DNA from: Ruminococcaceae bacterium FB2012
Lineage (GTDB): Bacteria; Bacillota; Clostridia; Oscillospirales; Ruminococcaceae
Direction: 5' to 3'
Assembly: GCA_900104495.1 (NCBI GenBank)
Contig: FMXS01000018.1
Coordinates: 23,714-87,713, forward strand
Length of the DNA stretch: 64,000 nt
In this document: in pieces, positions 44,124-51,693 of the stretch
How the letters are laid out: the number at the start of each line of letters is the position of its first letter
Numbering within the stretch: the stretch's first letter is position 1
Notes under the pieces: generated by a model
Told to the model about the DNA's origin: nothing
Databases searched by the model: none
Seen by the model: only the letters and a program-made list of their open reading frames with translations
Made by a program: the position numbers and the translations under genes

Positions 44124-44717
44124 CTACGCTGCTTTTTCGGGCTTTTCAGCCTTCTTTTTCTGCCCTTCTATGTACTCCTGATGCCGCTTGATATTGTAGG
44201 GTACACGGTTGGGACAACCAAGGGCTGCCTGCGGGTATTGCTCTCTAATACTGTTCAGAGCGCGGTTCTTCAGCTTGCTGACGTTGTTAATGGTATTGCC
44301 TGTCAGCTCTGCGATCTCCTCGTAGGTGTGATCCTTGCAGAACAGCTTTATCACTGCATACTGCTTGTCGGTCATTTCTTTGACACAGCGGCGAAGTGCA
44401 GGATCGTCAAAAACGTCCTCGAAGCATTTGCACAGCTTTCGTTCAATTCGGATCTGAAATGGCTCGGGCTCATAGAATTTCTTCTTGTCTGAGACCACTT
44501 TCGTATCATTCGGCAGCTTAGTGACCTTGCGACCCTCATAGTACCTCCTGTCGGAATTCAGCCCCTCACGCTCGACCTCCTGCCATTCATCACTCTGATA
44601 AAATGACATCAGCTCCTCATATTCCTCCGCACTGTGGCTCTCCTTGAACAGCTCCAGCGGCGTAGGCAGATCAAGTACGCTCCGGTTGTCTTTCTCGTGA
44701 TAGTTTACTACTCTCAC
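44124..44717 (-). CDS. sigma-70 region 4-like DNA-binding protein (element 2)
   Basis: A 197-residue protein whose middle (about residues 110-165) reads VKEMTDKQYAVIKLFCKDHTYEEIAELTGNTINNVSKLKNRA, a sigma region 4-type helix-turn-helix; the N-terminal part is acidic and the C-terminal end Lys-rich. It lacks a region 2, so it is probably a regulator and not a full sigma factor. GTG start at 44717 has AAAGGA upstream. It lies at the left boundary of the mobility module and has no homologue in element 1. Confidence 0.7.
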   Translation of the reverse strand: MRVVNYHEKDNRSVLDLPTPLELFKESHSAEEYEELMSFYQSDEWQEVEREGLNSDRRYYEGRKVTKLPNDTKVVSDKKKFYEPEPFQIRIERKLCKCFEDVFDDPALRRCVKEMTDKQYAVIKLFCKDHTYEEIAELTGNTINNVSKLKNRALNSIREQYPQAALGCPNRVPYNIKRHQEYIEGQKKKAEKPEKAA

Positions 44718-44903
44718 TTACATCAGTCCTTTCGGTGTTATGTAAATGAGCGCCTTGTCTGCATTGTTATTTTAGCATATTTTGGCGAAGTGTGTCAAGA
44801 GATATGAGTACAGCTGATTGGACTCGTTTTTTGCTCTTGCAATTTTCGCCAACTTATGCTAAAATGTTCACTAATGAAATCTTTTTTGTTTGGAAGTGAT
44901 GAT

Positions 44904-45119
44904 GTGCTGCCGATATACTTTGCCGAGCTTGATACTCAGGAAGACAAAGATAAATTTGCAGAGCTGTATGAAAAGTACAGCAGAAAAATGTATCATATTG
45001 CGTTGGCAATACTGTAGAATTCTGCTGATGCTGAGGATGCAATTGATATAGTATTTGGCTATGCGGTTGATAAATTTACAGAAATTTTACATATTTTTGG
45101 TGCACAAAATGGCTTTTAA
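44904..45119 (+). pseudogene. sigma factor remnant (element 2)
   Basis: From GTG 44904 the frame reads LPIYFAELDTQEDKDKFAEL and YSRKMYHIALAIL, clearly the N-terminus of the sigma family encoded at 32837 and 45184. It has an in-frame TAG at 45015, continues NSADAEDAIDIVFGYAVDKF, and stops at 45117. Region 4 is missing. It is a decayed duplicate immediately upstream of the frameshifted sigma gene. Confidence 0.8.
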
Positions 45120-45183
45120 TTTTGTTATTATTAGTAGGAGTATTGTTGCTTTATTACTCTGAATACTATACGGGAGAGATTTC

Positions 45184-45722
45184 ATGATACCTATGATCTA
45201 CCTGTCAGTTCTTAAATCAGAAGAGGACAAGGTCAAATTTGAAGAGATCTATAATGAATACAGACAAGCCTTATTTCTATCTGCATACTCGATTTTACAT
45301 GATCCCGAAGATGCAGAGGATGTTGTCGAAGATACTTTTCTGACTGTTGCCGATAACTTTACAGAAATTTCAAAAAAAGCCGTCAGAAAATGAAGGCCTA
45401 CATTGTCATAATAAATAGAAACAAAGCTATAAATAAATACAACGAGAATAAACGTCGGGCTCAAAACATTGATTATGATGATCTTGAGGAACAGGTCACG
45501 CCTAAGCAACTGGATCTTTTTGAGTTTGAAGGCCTCCATTCTGCGATAAAGAAACTACCCGATAAATATAAAGATATAATTTATCTTTATGATCTTATGG
45601 ATGTTCCGGTTGAAACGATTGCAGACTTGCTTCATATTACAGAGGATGCGGTTTATAAAAGAGTATCAAGAGCAAGGACTCTAATAAAGCGGTTATTGGA
45701 AGCAGGTGAAAAAGATGAATAA
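45184..45722 (+). CDS. ECF-type sigma factor with -1 frameshift at a seven-A run (element 2)
   Basis: The first frame (MIPMIYLSVLKSEEDKVKFE to ISKKAVRK) stops at 45391; the second frame carries AYIVIINRNKAINKYNENKR and region 4 (IKKLPDKYKDIIYLYDLMD, then TIADLLHITEDAVYKRVSRA). Slipping back one base at A AAA AAA (45372-45378) joins them as ISKKSRQKMKAYIVII, which aligns without gaps to the intact element 1 sigma factor. The sequence shown is therefore either broken, phase-variable, or read by slippage. The stop overlaps the anti-sigma start as in element 1. Confidence 0.78.
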
Positions 45723-46386
45723 TGATAATTACAGAAAGGCGATTGATGCTGCGCTGACACCCGAGTATAACAGTATGCTCATTTCTCCTGAGGAACCGCA
45801 CACTTTCTCGCCCAAATTTGAAAAACGAATGAATAAGCTGATCAAACGCAGGAAAAAGCCATATTATAAAATGATCAACACAGCTGGCAAACGAGTTGCT
45901 GTTATAATAGGTTTTTTCGTAATAATCTCATTTTCGACTATTATGAGTGTTGAGGCATTGCGTGAAGCTTTCAAGAATTTCTTTATCAGCATTTTTGAAA
46001 AATTTTCAATAGTTCGTTCTTCTGATGAAAGCAGTTCTCCCGAATCAATTGAAGCTGTATACACTATCACCTCGGGACTGGATAAATATACAATCTCATT
46101 TCAAGAACAGGATGAGATTTCAAATAATATGGTATATGAAGATGAAGACGGTCACACCATTGATTTCTGCCAGTATGTTAAATCCGCTTATGATACGATG
46201 ATAAATACCGAAAACACTGTTATTGAATATATTGATATCAATGGAAAAGAAGCTATGATTTACCGTGACAATCATAATTATCACATTATTATCTGGGATA
46301 TTGGCGACTATATCATTACGATCAACTCTAACATTGGTAAAGATGAACTAATATCCATCGCAAAATCTGTGCAAAAGGTAGAATAA
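45715..46386 (+). CDS. membrane anti-sigma factor (element 2)
   Basis: A 223-residue single-pass protein homologous to that at 33375: cytoplasmic FEKRMNKLIKRRKKPYYKMI, membrane helix VAVIIGFFVIISFSTIMSV, external domain ending ELISIAKSVQKVE. ATG at 45715 is chosen by analogy with element 1 (eight-base overlap with the sigma stop); a GTG nine bases earlier is possible. The base composition is more AT-rich than the backbone. It is intact even though the sigma gene is frameshifted. Confidence 0.8.
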   Translation: MNNDNYRKAIDAALTPEYNSMLISPEEPHTFSPKFEKRMNKLIKRRKKPYYKMINTAGKRVAVIIGFFVIISFSTIMSVEALREAFKNFFISIFEKFSIVRSSDESSSPESIEAVYTITSGLDKYTISFQEQDEISNNMVYEDEDGHTIDFCQYVKSAYDTMINTENTVIEYIDINGKEAMIYRDNHNYHIIIWDIGDYIITINSNIGKDELISIAKSVQKVE

Positions 46387-46419
46387 TAAAACGATCAAGA
46401 ATTATTTGTCAGAAAACAG

Positions 46420-46479
46420 ACCTCCAAATTGTCATAAACTATGAAAGCGGTTAGCTTTTAGATTATGATGATTGGAGGT
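46420..46479 (+). promoter_or_regulatory. hairpin sequestering the ribosome site of the secreted gene (element 2)
   Basis: ACCTCCAA (46420-46427) pairs with TTGGAGGT (46472-46479); TCATAA (46432-46437) pairs with TTATGA (46463-46468); inner AAAGC/GCTTT. GGAGG in the 3' arm is the ribosome site of the gene at 46487. Sequence differs from 34071-34134 but position and design match. Confidence 0.78.
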
Positions 46480-46486
46480 TTTTGTT

Positions 46487-46900
46487 ATGAAAAGAGTCTT
46501 AACAGTGTTTGTGGTGACCATTCTTTTCTCTCTGCTGCCTTTCAATATTATTGCATCCGCGGCAGAAGATGAGTCGGGAACAAGATTTCAGTATATTAGT
46601 TCATGCAGTTCCACTCTTACTACATCCGGAACTTCAGCAACAGGTATAAGCAAAGTCACAGGCTACAACGGAGAGACAACAAAGATTGTTATCACGCAAA
46701 CATTGCAGCGCAAGAATTCTTACGGTAACTGGGTTTCTGTACAAAGCTACAGCGGTACTTACTATTATTTCAAAGCAACGCTTAGCAAGACTTATTCGAG
46801 TCTTTCCAGCGGTACATATCGCTTGAAATCCGTATTCACCGTTTATGCCGGAAGCAACAGTGAAACAGTGACTAAGTACAGCTCTGAAAAGACGATCTGA
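46487..46900 (+). CDS. small secreted protein S1 (element 2)
   Basis: A 137-residue protein with signal peptide (MKRVLTVFVVTILFSLLPFN, cleavage near ASA). The mature part shares CSSTLTTSG, GYNGETTKIVITQTLQRK and YRLKSVFTVYAGSNSETV with the element 1 protein at 34142. Between the two the central loop varies most. No catalytic residues are evident. The ATG at 46487 has GGAGG eight bases upstream; a TTG earlier in frame is not preferred. The function is unknown; a secreted effector or envelope-sensing ligand is possible. Confidence 0.8.
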   Translation: MKRVLTVFVVTILFSLLPFNIIASAAEDESGTRFQYISSCSSTLTTSGTSATGISKVTGYNGETTKIVITQTLQRKNSYGNWVSVQSYSGTYYYFKATLSKTYSSLSSGTYRLKSVFTVYAGSNSETVTKYSSEKTI

Positions 46901-46946
46901 GACAGCTTTTTGCGGAAAGGAGGAACGATACCGATGCAGTAAGCGA

Positions 46947-46987
46947 AATTATACTCTGTACAGAGTATAATTGGCGAAGCCAATTAT
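46947..46987 (+). promoter_or_regulatory. palindrome overlapping a GAA-loop hairpin (element 2)
   Basis: A perfect 26-nt palindrome (46947-46972, centre CTGTACAG) overlaps hairpin ATAATTGGC GAA GCCAATTAT (46967-46987). It is the counterpart of 34591-34626, 47 bases after the S1 stop versus 48 there. Confidence 0.8.
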
Positions 46988-47090
46988 TGCCAAGGAAGAT
47001 TCTAACAGTTCCCTGTAATACTTGTTGATATTCGATTTTATAAAAGTGAAGATTCATATTAATATTTTTTCTAATTGGAGGAAAAGCTTT

Positions 47091-47543
47091 ATGGTAATTA
47101 CAATAAAAAAGACTCTTTGTAAGCTTGTTGCTTTTGCAACCGTTTCTCTATGTACCGCTTCCCTGGTTATTCCTGCAGCAGCTGCAAATCCAAACCCGTT
47201 TATTTTTACTAACAGAAGTGATATAGCATCTTTCAGTGATTCTGAAACAGGTGATTTTTGCAGAGTGTATGCATATCCAGATGAAACAAGAGTTAAATCA
47301 ATTGTCAATGGATATAATGGAGCCTGGAAAGAGGCTGAGTGTATGGCTTATGGTAATAATGGTAGTTACTATTATTTCATTGATGGAGATTATAATTACG
47401 GAACAGCTAATCCAGTTATTCAGACAGTGTCATATGATCCAAATGAAATAGCGATGAGATATCATAATGGCATTATTCGATTAACAAGCAATTCAACATC
47501 TACAGTTATGGACGATTTGACAATAATCGTACGAAAGAATTAA
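47091..47543 (+). CDS. secreted protein S2 (element 2)
   Basis: A 150-residue protein with signal peptide (KLVAFATVSLCTASLVIPAAA) and a Tyr/Asn-rich mature part of about 115 residues (AYGNNGSYYYFIDGDYNYG). ATG at 47091 has GGAGG upstream. It occupies the same operon position as the frameshifted S2 of element 1, but I see little sequence similarity, so the slot may hold variable proteins. The function is not recognised. The permease gene starts two bases after its stop. Confidence 0.75.
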   Translation: MVITIKKTLCKLVAFATVSLCTASLVIPAAAANPNPFIFTNRSDIASFSDSETGDFCRVYAYPDETRVKSIVNGYNGAWKEAECMAYGNNGSYYYFIDGDYNYGTANPVIQTVSYDPNEIAMRYHNGIIRLTSNSTSTVMDDLTIIVRKN

Positions 47544-47544
47544 T

Positions 47545-48660
47545 ATGGGGTCAGATATGTCAGATAGATTAATTTTTAAAAATCTTAAAACCTTTATAAC
47601 AGGAACGCCTTTGGCGTTCCTTGTTATTGCTTTGATTGAGATCTTTGGAGCTATTGGAATAATACTAACATACGGAATAATTCGAAATGTTTTTACAGAA
47701 CAACAGAAAGCAACCTATTCAAGCAAAATGATGGTTTATGAAAGAATCCGATCAGGAGAAAATTTTTCTTATTGGGAAGACAGTCAAAAAGTAAGAGATG
47801 TATTTGACAAAATAGCACTTCAAAAGTATAGTGATAAATTTGAGTCTACTGCACTAACAGGTAAAATAGAGGTTGATAATAAGGAGTATACTCTTTCATG
47901 CATAAATTATTATTCTGATCAAAAATTCAATATTTCCGGAACATCTTATAATGATTTTACAAGAGGAGGAAATGTTGTAGTTGTTCGCTCTGATGAATTT
48001 CCGTGTGAAACTGGAGATATTATAAATATTGGAAATACAGATTATAAAGTAATCTGCGCCAGCAGTTCTTCTTTGCAAGCATATACTTTTTTGTTTCCAT
48101 ATAACCATTCTCCTCAGAAAGCAAAATATAATAGCGTATATTTGATTTTTAATGATATTCCGTCAAAACAGTTAAGCAAAGACATAAAGGATGAACTTGA
48201 AACCGGATTAGGTCTTGATTATCCTATACGAGAGCCTAAAATCCCCGATCTCCTGGTCGAACAGTTTAATGCTGTTATGCTTATTGGATGTGTAATTTCT
48301 ATGATACTAATTGCTTCGAATTGTATTACAGTGTATATGTATATTATCCGCAGACGAAAGACCTGGATATCTGTAATTAAACTTTGTGGCTGCAAGAACA
48401 CAGTTATTGTAAATATACTTATTTCTGAAATGATGATTGTTACATGTTTTTGCTATGGTATAGGTTATGGAATAGCATATAAGATGCTTATTCCAAAATT
48501 GAGCAAGTATTATCCTTTGTTTGACAGTGTATATAACTATAAATCGTATTTGTTATTATTTATTTCATTTATTGCTATTTCACTGATAATAATAATCATT
48601 CGGATTTCTTCATTTGTAAATAATTCAGTCAATGAAATGCGAAGGAGGGCATCAGAATGA
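47545..48660 (+). CDS. FtsX-like ABC permease, first subunit (element 2)
   Basis: A 371-residue permease with an N-terminal helix (FLVIALIEIFGAIGIILTYG), an external domain to about residue 235, and three C-terminal helices (AVMLIGCVISMILIASNCIT first). The pre-helix motif TWISVIKLCGCKNTVIV matches the family. The start at 47545 lies immediately after the S2 stop; a second ATG at 47557 with GGGG upstream is also possible. It is AT-rich. The stop overlaps the next permease by four bases. Confidence 0.83.
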   Translation: MGSDMSDRLIFKNLKTFITGTPLAFLVIALIEIFGAIGIILTYGIIRNVFTEQQKATYSSKMMVYERIRSGENFSYWEDSQKVRDVFDKIALQKYSDKFESTALTGKIEVDNKEYTLSCINYYSDQKFNISGTSYNDFTRGGNVVVVRSDEFPCETGDIINIGNTDYKVICASSSSLQAYTFLFPYNHSPQKAKYNSVYLIFNDIPSKQLSKDIKDELETGLGLDYPIREPKIPDLLVEQFNAVMLIGCVISMILIASNCITVYMYIIRRRKTWISVIKLCGCKNTVIVNILISEMMIVTCFCYGIGYGIAYKMLIPKLSKYYPLFDSVYNYKSYLLLFISFIAISLIIIIIRISSFVNNSVNEMRRRASE

Positions 48661-49883
48661 AATATCTAAAATTAGCTTATATTGCTTTTGTAGATAGATT
48701 GGGTTCAAATATCGCTCTAATATGTCAGTTGATTATTATGTTTGCATTGGTGAATCTAATGATTGCATCAATTAATTCAAGAACGATGCTGACTGATTCG
48801 TATAGTGAATTTATAGATAAACAAGGTTGGTATATTGGATATTACAGAGCCTTTTTACCTGGCGAAGATGGAAAGAATGATATAAACAAAAGTGAATATG
48901 ATCCAGAGTATGGTATTGATAATCTAATAGATACTTTTGAAATAAAGCCTGAGGTTTTAAAGGTCAAAATGGCTCCGGTAAGGTTGAAAAGTGGCGAATA
49001 TGGGGAAATCACGATACTTCCGGATATTATATATGATGATTTAAAAATTCCTGTTTACGGATATAAGAATTATTTTGGCAATAAACTATTGCTGTTCCCA
49101 AACAAGACAAACCTAAAGCTTAGGGATAGCTTTTCATTTACAACTACATCCGGAAGAAAGGTTGATACTGAGTCCACAGGAATACTTACAGATCCTACAT
49201 ACATCCCAAGATTCACATCCTGGCACATAGATGGAGATATTTCAATGCTATATAATAAAGTTTCCGGTAATACAGATTCCAAAGTATATATGATCACAGA
49301 TCAATCAACAGCGGATAATTGGGGGATAACCAAAGATGATGTAGGATTTTCGGTTTGTGCAATTGTGTATTATTCAAATCCTATAGACAATGCGAAATTG
49401 TTGGAAATGGAAAATGTATTAAAAGACAATATAAATGTTTCATATACTCCTATTTCTGTATTAAAGGAGAAAGCTGATGAATCTTTGTCAGAAGATGTTA
49501 ATAAGTACACACCTCTCGGAATTGTAATGATAATAATAGTTATGATAGGAACGGCAGGATCAGTTGCAATTCAGACGCTTGATGAATTAAAAAAGTATGT
49601 AATATATTATCTTTGCGGGATCAAATGGAATAGAATTATTCTTATTAGTTTTTTTAGAATTATTGTATTACTTCTTGTTTCTGCTCTGATTTGCGGAACG
49701 GTTTTTATAAATGTGCAATCAACCAGTATCGCATCACGCTTCGGATTGTATTTTAACGAAACAAATCTATATATATCTTTAGCGCTCATTGGACTGATCA
49801 TATTAAGCTCGTTGATTTTACCGTTCATACTGATAAAAAGAAGTGAACCTGCTGACTTGATGAGGAGAATAAAAAATGATTAG
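48657..49883 (+). CDS. FtsX-like ABC permease, second subunit (element 2)
   Basis: A 408-residue permease, longer in the external domain than its element 1 counterpart. N-terminal helix IALICQLIIMFALVNLMIAS, external domain residues about 45-285, then LGIVMIIIVMIGTAGSVAIQ and two further helices; YVIYYLCGIKWNRIILISFF is the family motif. It is translationally coupled to the first permease and overlaps the ATPase start by eight bases. Visibly AT-rich, unlike the ATPase 3' half that follows. Confidence 0.83.
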   Translation: MKYLKLAYIAFVDRLGSNIALICQLIIMFALVNLMIASINSRTMLTDSYSEFIDKQGWYIGYYRAFLPGEDGKNDINKSEYDPEYGIDNLIDTFEIKPEVLKVKMAPVRLKSGEYGEITILPDIIYDDLKIPVYGYKNYFGNKLLLFPNKTNLKLRDSFSFTTTSGRKVDTESTGILTDPTYIPRFTSWHIDGDISMLYNKVSGNTDSKVYMITDQSTADNWGITKDDVGFSVCAIVYYSNPIDNAKLLEMENVLKDNINVSYTPISVLKEKADESLSEDVNKYTPLGIVMIIIVMIGTAGSVAIQTLDELKKYVIYYLCGIKWNRIILISFFRIIVLLLVSALICGTVFINVQSTSIASRFGLYFNETNLYISLALIGLIILSSLILPFILIKRSEPADLMRRIKND

Positions 49884-50541
49884 TATAACTGAACTGACTA
49901 AGACGTATAATTACAAAAAATCGAATGCGTTTACTGCACTTAATGATATTTATCTGACAATAGAAGACGGCGAGATGATAGCGGTAGTCGGAGCCTCCGG
50001 CTCAGGCAAAAGTACACTGCTGAATATGATCGGATGTATAGACTCTGCAGAAAAAGGGAAATGCGTTATTAACGGCATAGATGTAAATAATCTCTCTGAA
50101 AACAAACGTACCGAGTTCAGAGCAAATAATATCGGATTTGTCATTCAGGATTTCGCTCTGATCGAAAGCTACATGGTGCTTGACAATATCCTTATACCTA
50201 CATACTTCGTGAAGAAGCAAAAAGATACCAAGAAAAAAGCATTAGACCTTTTAAAACAGCTTGGATTGGAAGATATGAAAAACAAAACTGTTTCAAAGCT
50301 CTCCGGCGGACAGAAACAGCGCGTGGCAATTGCAAGGGCGCTGATAAACGAGCCCTCTATCCTCCTCGCAGACGAGCCCACCGGATCTCTTGACACCAAG
50401 ACCTCTGCCGAAATAATGGAGCTGTTCAAGTCGCTGAATGAGCAAGGTCGGACGGTTGTAATTGTCACGCATGATCCGAAGGTGGCGGAACAATGCGGGA
50501 GGGTCATTGAGATATCAGATGGAAAGATAATATCGAAATAA
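49876..50541 (+). CDS. ABC transporter ATPase, LolD/MacB type (element 2)
   Basis: A 221-residue ATPase. Walker A GASGSGKST, Q-loop FVIQDFALIE, signature LSGGQKQRVAIARA, Walker B ILLADEPTGSLD and H-loop VVIVTHDPKVAEQC are intact. The second half from about 50290 is much closer to the element 1 gene than the first half, and its composition is less AT-rich, which suggests past recombination between related ATPase genes. It is the last gene of the cargo operon. Confidence 0.95.
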   Translation: MISITELTKTYNYKKSNAFTALNDIYLTIEDGEMIAVVGASGSGKSTLLNMIGCIDSAEKGKCVINGIDVNNLSENKRTEFRANNIGFVIQDFALIESYMVLDNILIPTYFVKKQKDTKKKALDLLKQLGLEDMKNKTVSKLSGGQKQRVAIARALINEPSILLADEPTGSLDTKTSAEIMELFKSLNEQGRTVVIVTHDPKVAEQCGRVIEISDGKIISK

Positions 50542-50622
50542 TTTTCATTTACTCTTGATTTTCTGCTGAATTTAGTATATAATATAAGCAGAGAAACCAA
50601 CCATAATCACCTGGAGTATGAA

Positions 50623-50946
50623 ATGATAACCATAGATGAACTCATCAGCCTATGTGCTGACTATGGCAACATCATAATATCACAACACGCTTTCGCTCGT
50701 CTGCGGGAGCGCGGCATCACTACTGATGATGTCATCGCAGGCCTCAGAAACGGTGAGATACTCGAACAGTATCCAAGTGACTATCCTTAGCCGAGTTGCC
50801 TTGTACTCGGCTGGTTCGTAAACAATAAACCGATTCATGTTGTATGCGGTATTGGCGGCGACCAGCTGTGGATTATTACAGCATACATTCCCGATAACGA
50901 CAAATGGGAGGACGACTATATAACAAGAAAGGCGGTATCAATATGA
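50623..50946 (+). pseudogene. DUF4258-type toxin gene with internal stop
   Basis: The frame from ATG 50623 reads MITIDELISLCADYGNIIIS, QHAFARLRERGITTDDVIAG and GEILEQYPSDYP, meets TAG at 50788, then continues PSCLVLGWFVNNKPIHVVCG and ends at 50946. Together this is a complete DUF4258 protein, a RelE-like fold often found as the toxin beside YgiT-type antitoxins. The stop lies in the middle of the fold, so the toxin should be inactive unless read through. It overlaps the antitoxin start by four bases. Confidence 0.8.
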
Positions 50947-51167
50947 CGTGCTTTTACTGCAAGGGCAATATGTCCGAGGGCTTTACAACTCACTTTGCAC
51001 AGGTCGGGAACAGCTTTATCATAATCAAAAACGTTCCCTGTTACAAGTGTGATCAGTGCGGTGAGGTCGTTTATACCGCTTCGGTAACCAAGCGCCTTGA
51101 GCAGTTAATCGCAGAGCTTGAGAATGCTTTAACCGAGATCGCTGTCATCAACTACTCGGCAGCGTGA
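50943..51167 (+). CDS. YgiT/MqsA-type zinc-finger antitoxin
   Basis: A 74-residue protein with two CxxC motifs (CFYCKGNM and CYKCDQCGEVVY) that would bind zinc, followed by a helical segment (VTKRLEQLIAELENALTEI). This is the MqsA-like N-terminal domain typical of antitoxins paired with DUF4258 toxins. It is intact although the toxin has an internal stop. ATG at 50943 has AAAGGCGG upstream. Right of it come only the arm-type repeats and attachment core 3. Confidence 0.82.
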   Translation: MTCFYCKGNMSEGFTTHFAQVGNSFIIIKNVPCYKCDQCGEVVYTASVTKRLEQLIAELENALTEIAVINYSAA

Positions 51168-51175
51168 CCCGTTCC

Positions 51176-51203
51176 CAGGACACTATCAGGACACTACGGA
51201 CAC
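51176..51203. promoter_or_regulatory. probable integrase arm sites, element 2 right end
   Basis: CAGGACACTATCAGGACACT followed by CGGACAC, in the same orientation as the left-end sites at 28742 and 39022. Confidence 0.6.
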
Positions 51204-51313
51204 AAAAAACGGCATTAAACTACTGCAAATCACTTGAAACCTTATCGCACAAAACCGCGCAAAACGGCGTATTTCGGCGGATAACTGTAAATCAGAACAT
51301 CTGTTCTTAGCCT

Positions 51314-51358
51314 TTGGGGTGGTAGAGGCCGTGGGTTCAAGTCCCGTCACTCCGACCA
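51314..51358. repeat. attachment core copy 3 (right end of element 2)
   Basis: Perfect copy of the 45-bp tRNA-Pro core; chromosomal or older mobile sequence follows. Confidence 0.95.
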
Positions 51359-51377
51359 AGACATCTTCACTAAAAAG

Positions 51378-51425
51378 ATGCAAAGGGCTCAAATGGCGTA
51401 AATGCGCCATTTGAGCCCTTTGCAT
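51378..51425. terminator. 21-bp perfect hairpin after attachment core 3
   Basis: ATGCAAAGGGCTCAAATGGC and its complement around loop TAAATG, followed by TTCCCGAATTTTTTT. Probably the original tRNA-Pro terminator. The remaining gap to 51693 shows no gene. Confidence 0.8.
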
Positions 51426-51693
51426 TTCCCGAATTTTTTTGTGTCAAACCGTAGATGCAAAATCACATTTTTAGTAGAGTTACGGGACATGAACCACGAC
51501 ATCACAAAACATTATCAAATAAATTACCGTTTTCTTACAGTGAAAAGCGGTCAAAAACGAAAAATATTCAAAAAATCTTTCACAAACTTTCGAGCCTGAA
51601 TTTGTTGGTATCTCACAAAGATGAGGTACCAAGTAATTCGGGCTTTTTTTGTTGCCCGAAAAACCATATACCATATTAAAGGAGGAACAATCA

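Larger units (their letters stand above)
38888..51358. mobile_element. integrative mobilizable element 2
   Basis: About 12.4 kb between attachment cores 2 and 3. It carries integrase, excisionase, relaxase with nested small gene, mobC, RepA-like ATPase and a sigma-region-4-like protein on the minus strand. On the plus strand it carries a sigma remnant, sigma and anti-sigma, two secreted proteins, ABC transporter and a toxin/antitoxin pair. No type IV secretion genes are seen, so transfer needs a helper. Confidence 0.92.

Noticed and set aside
47091..47543. Lactococcin-972-type bacteriocin
   Set aside because: The secreted protein beside an FtsX-type transporter fits the layout, but I see no characteristic motif of that family; kept as unknown.
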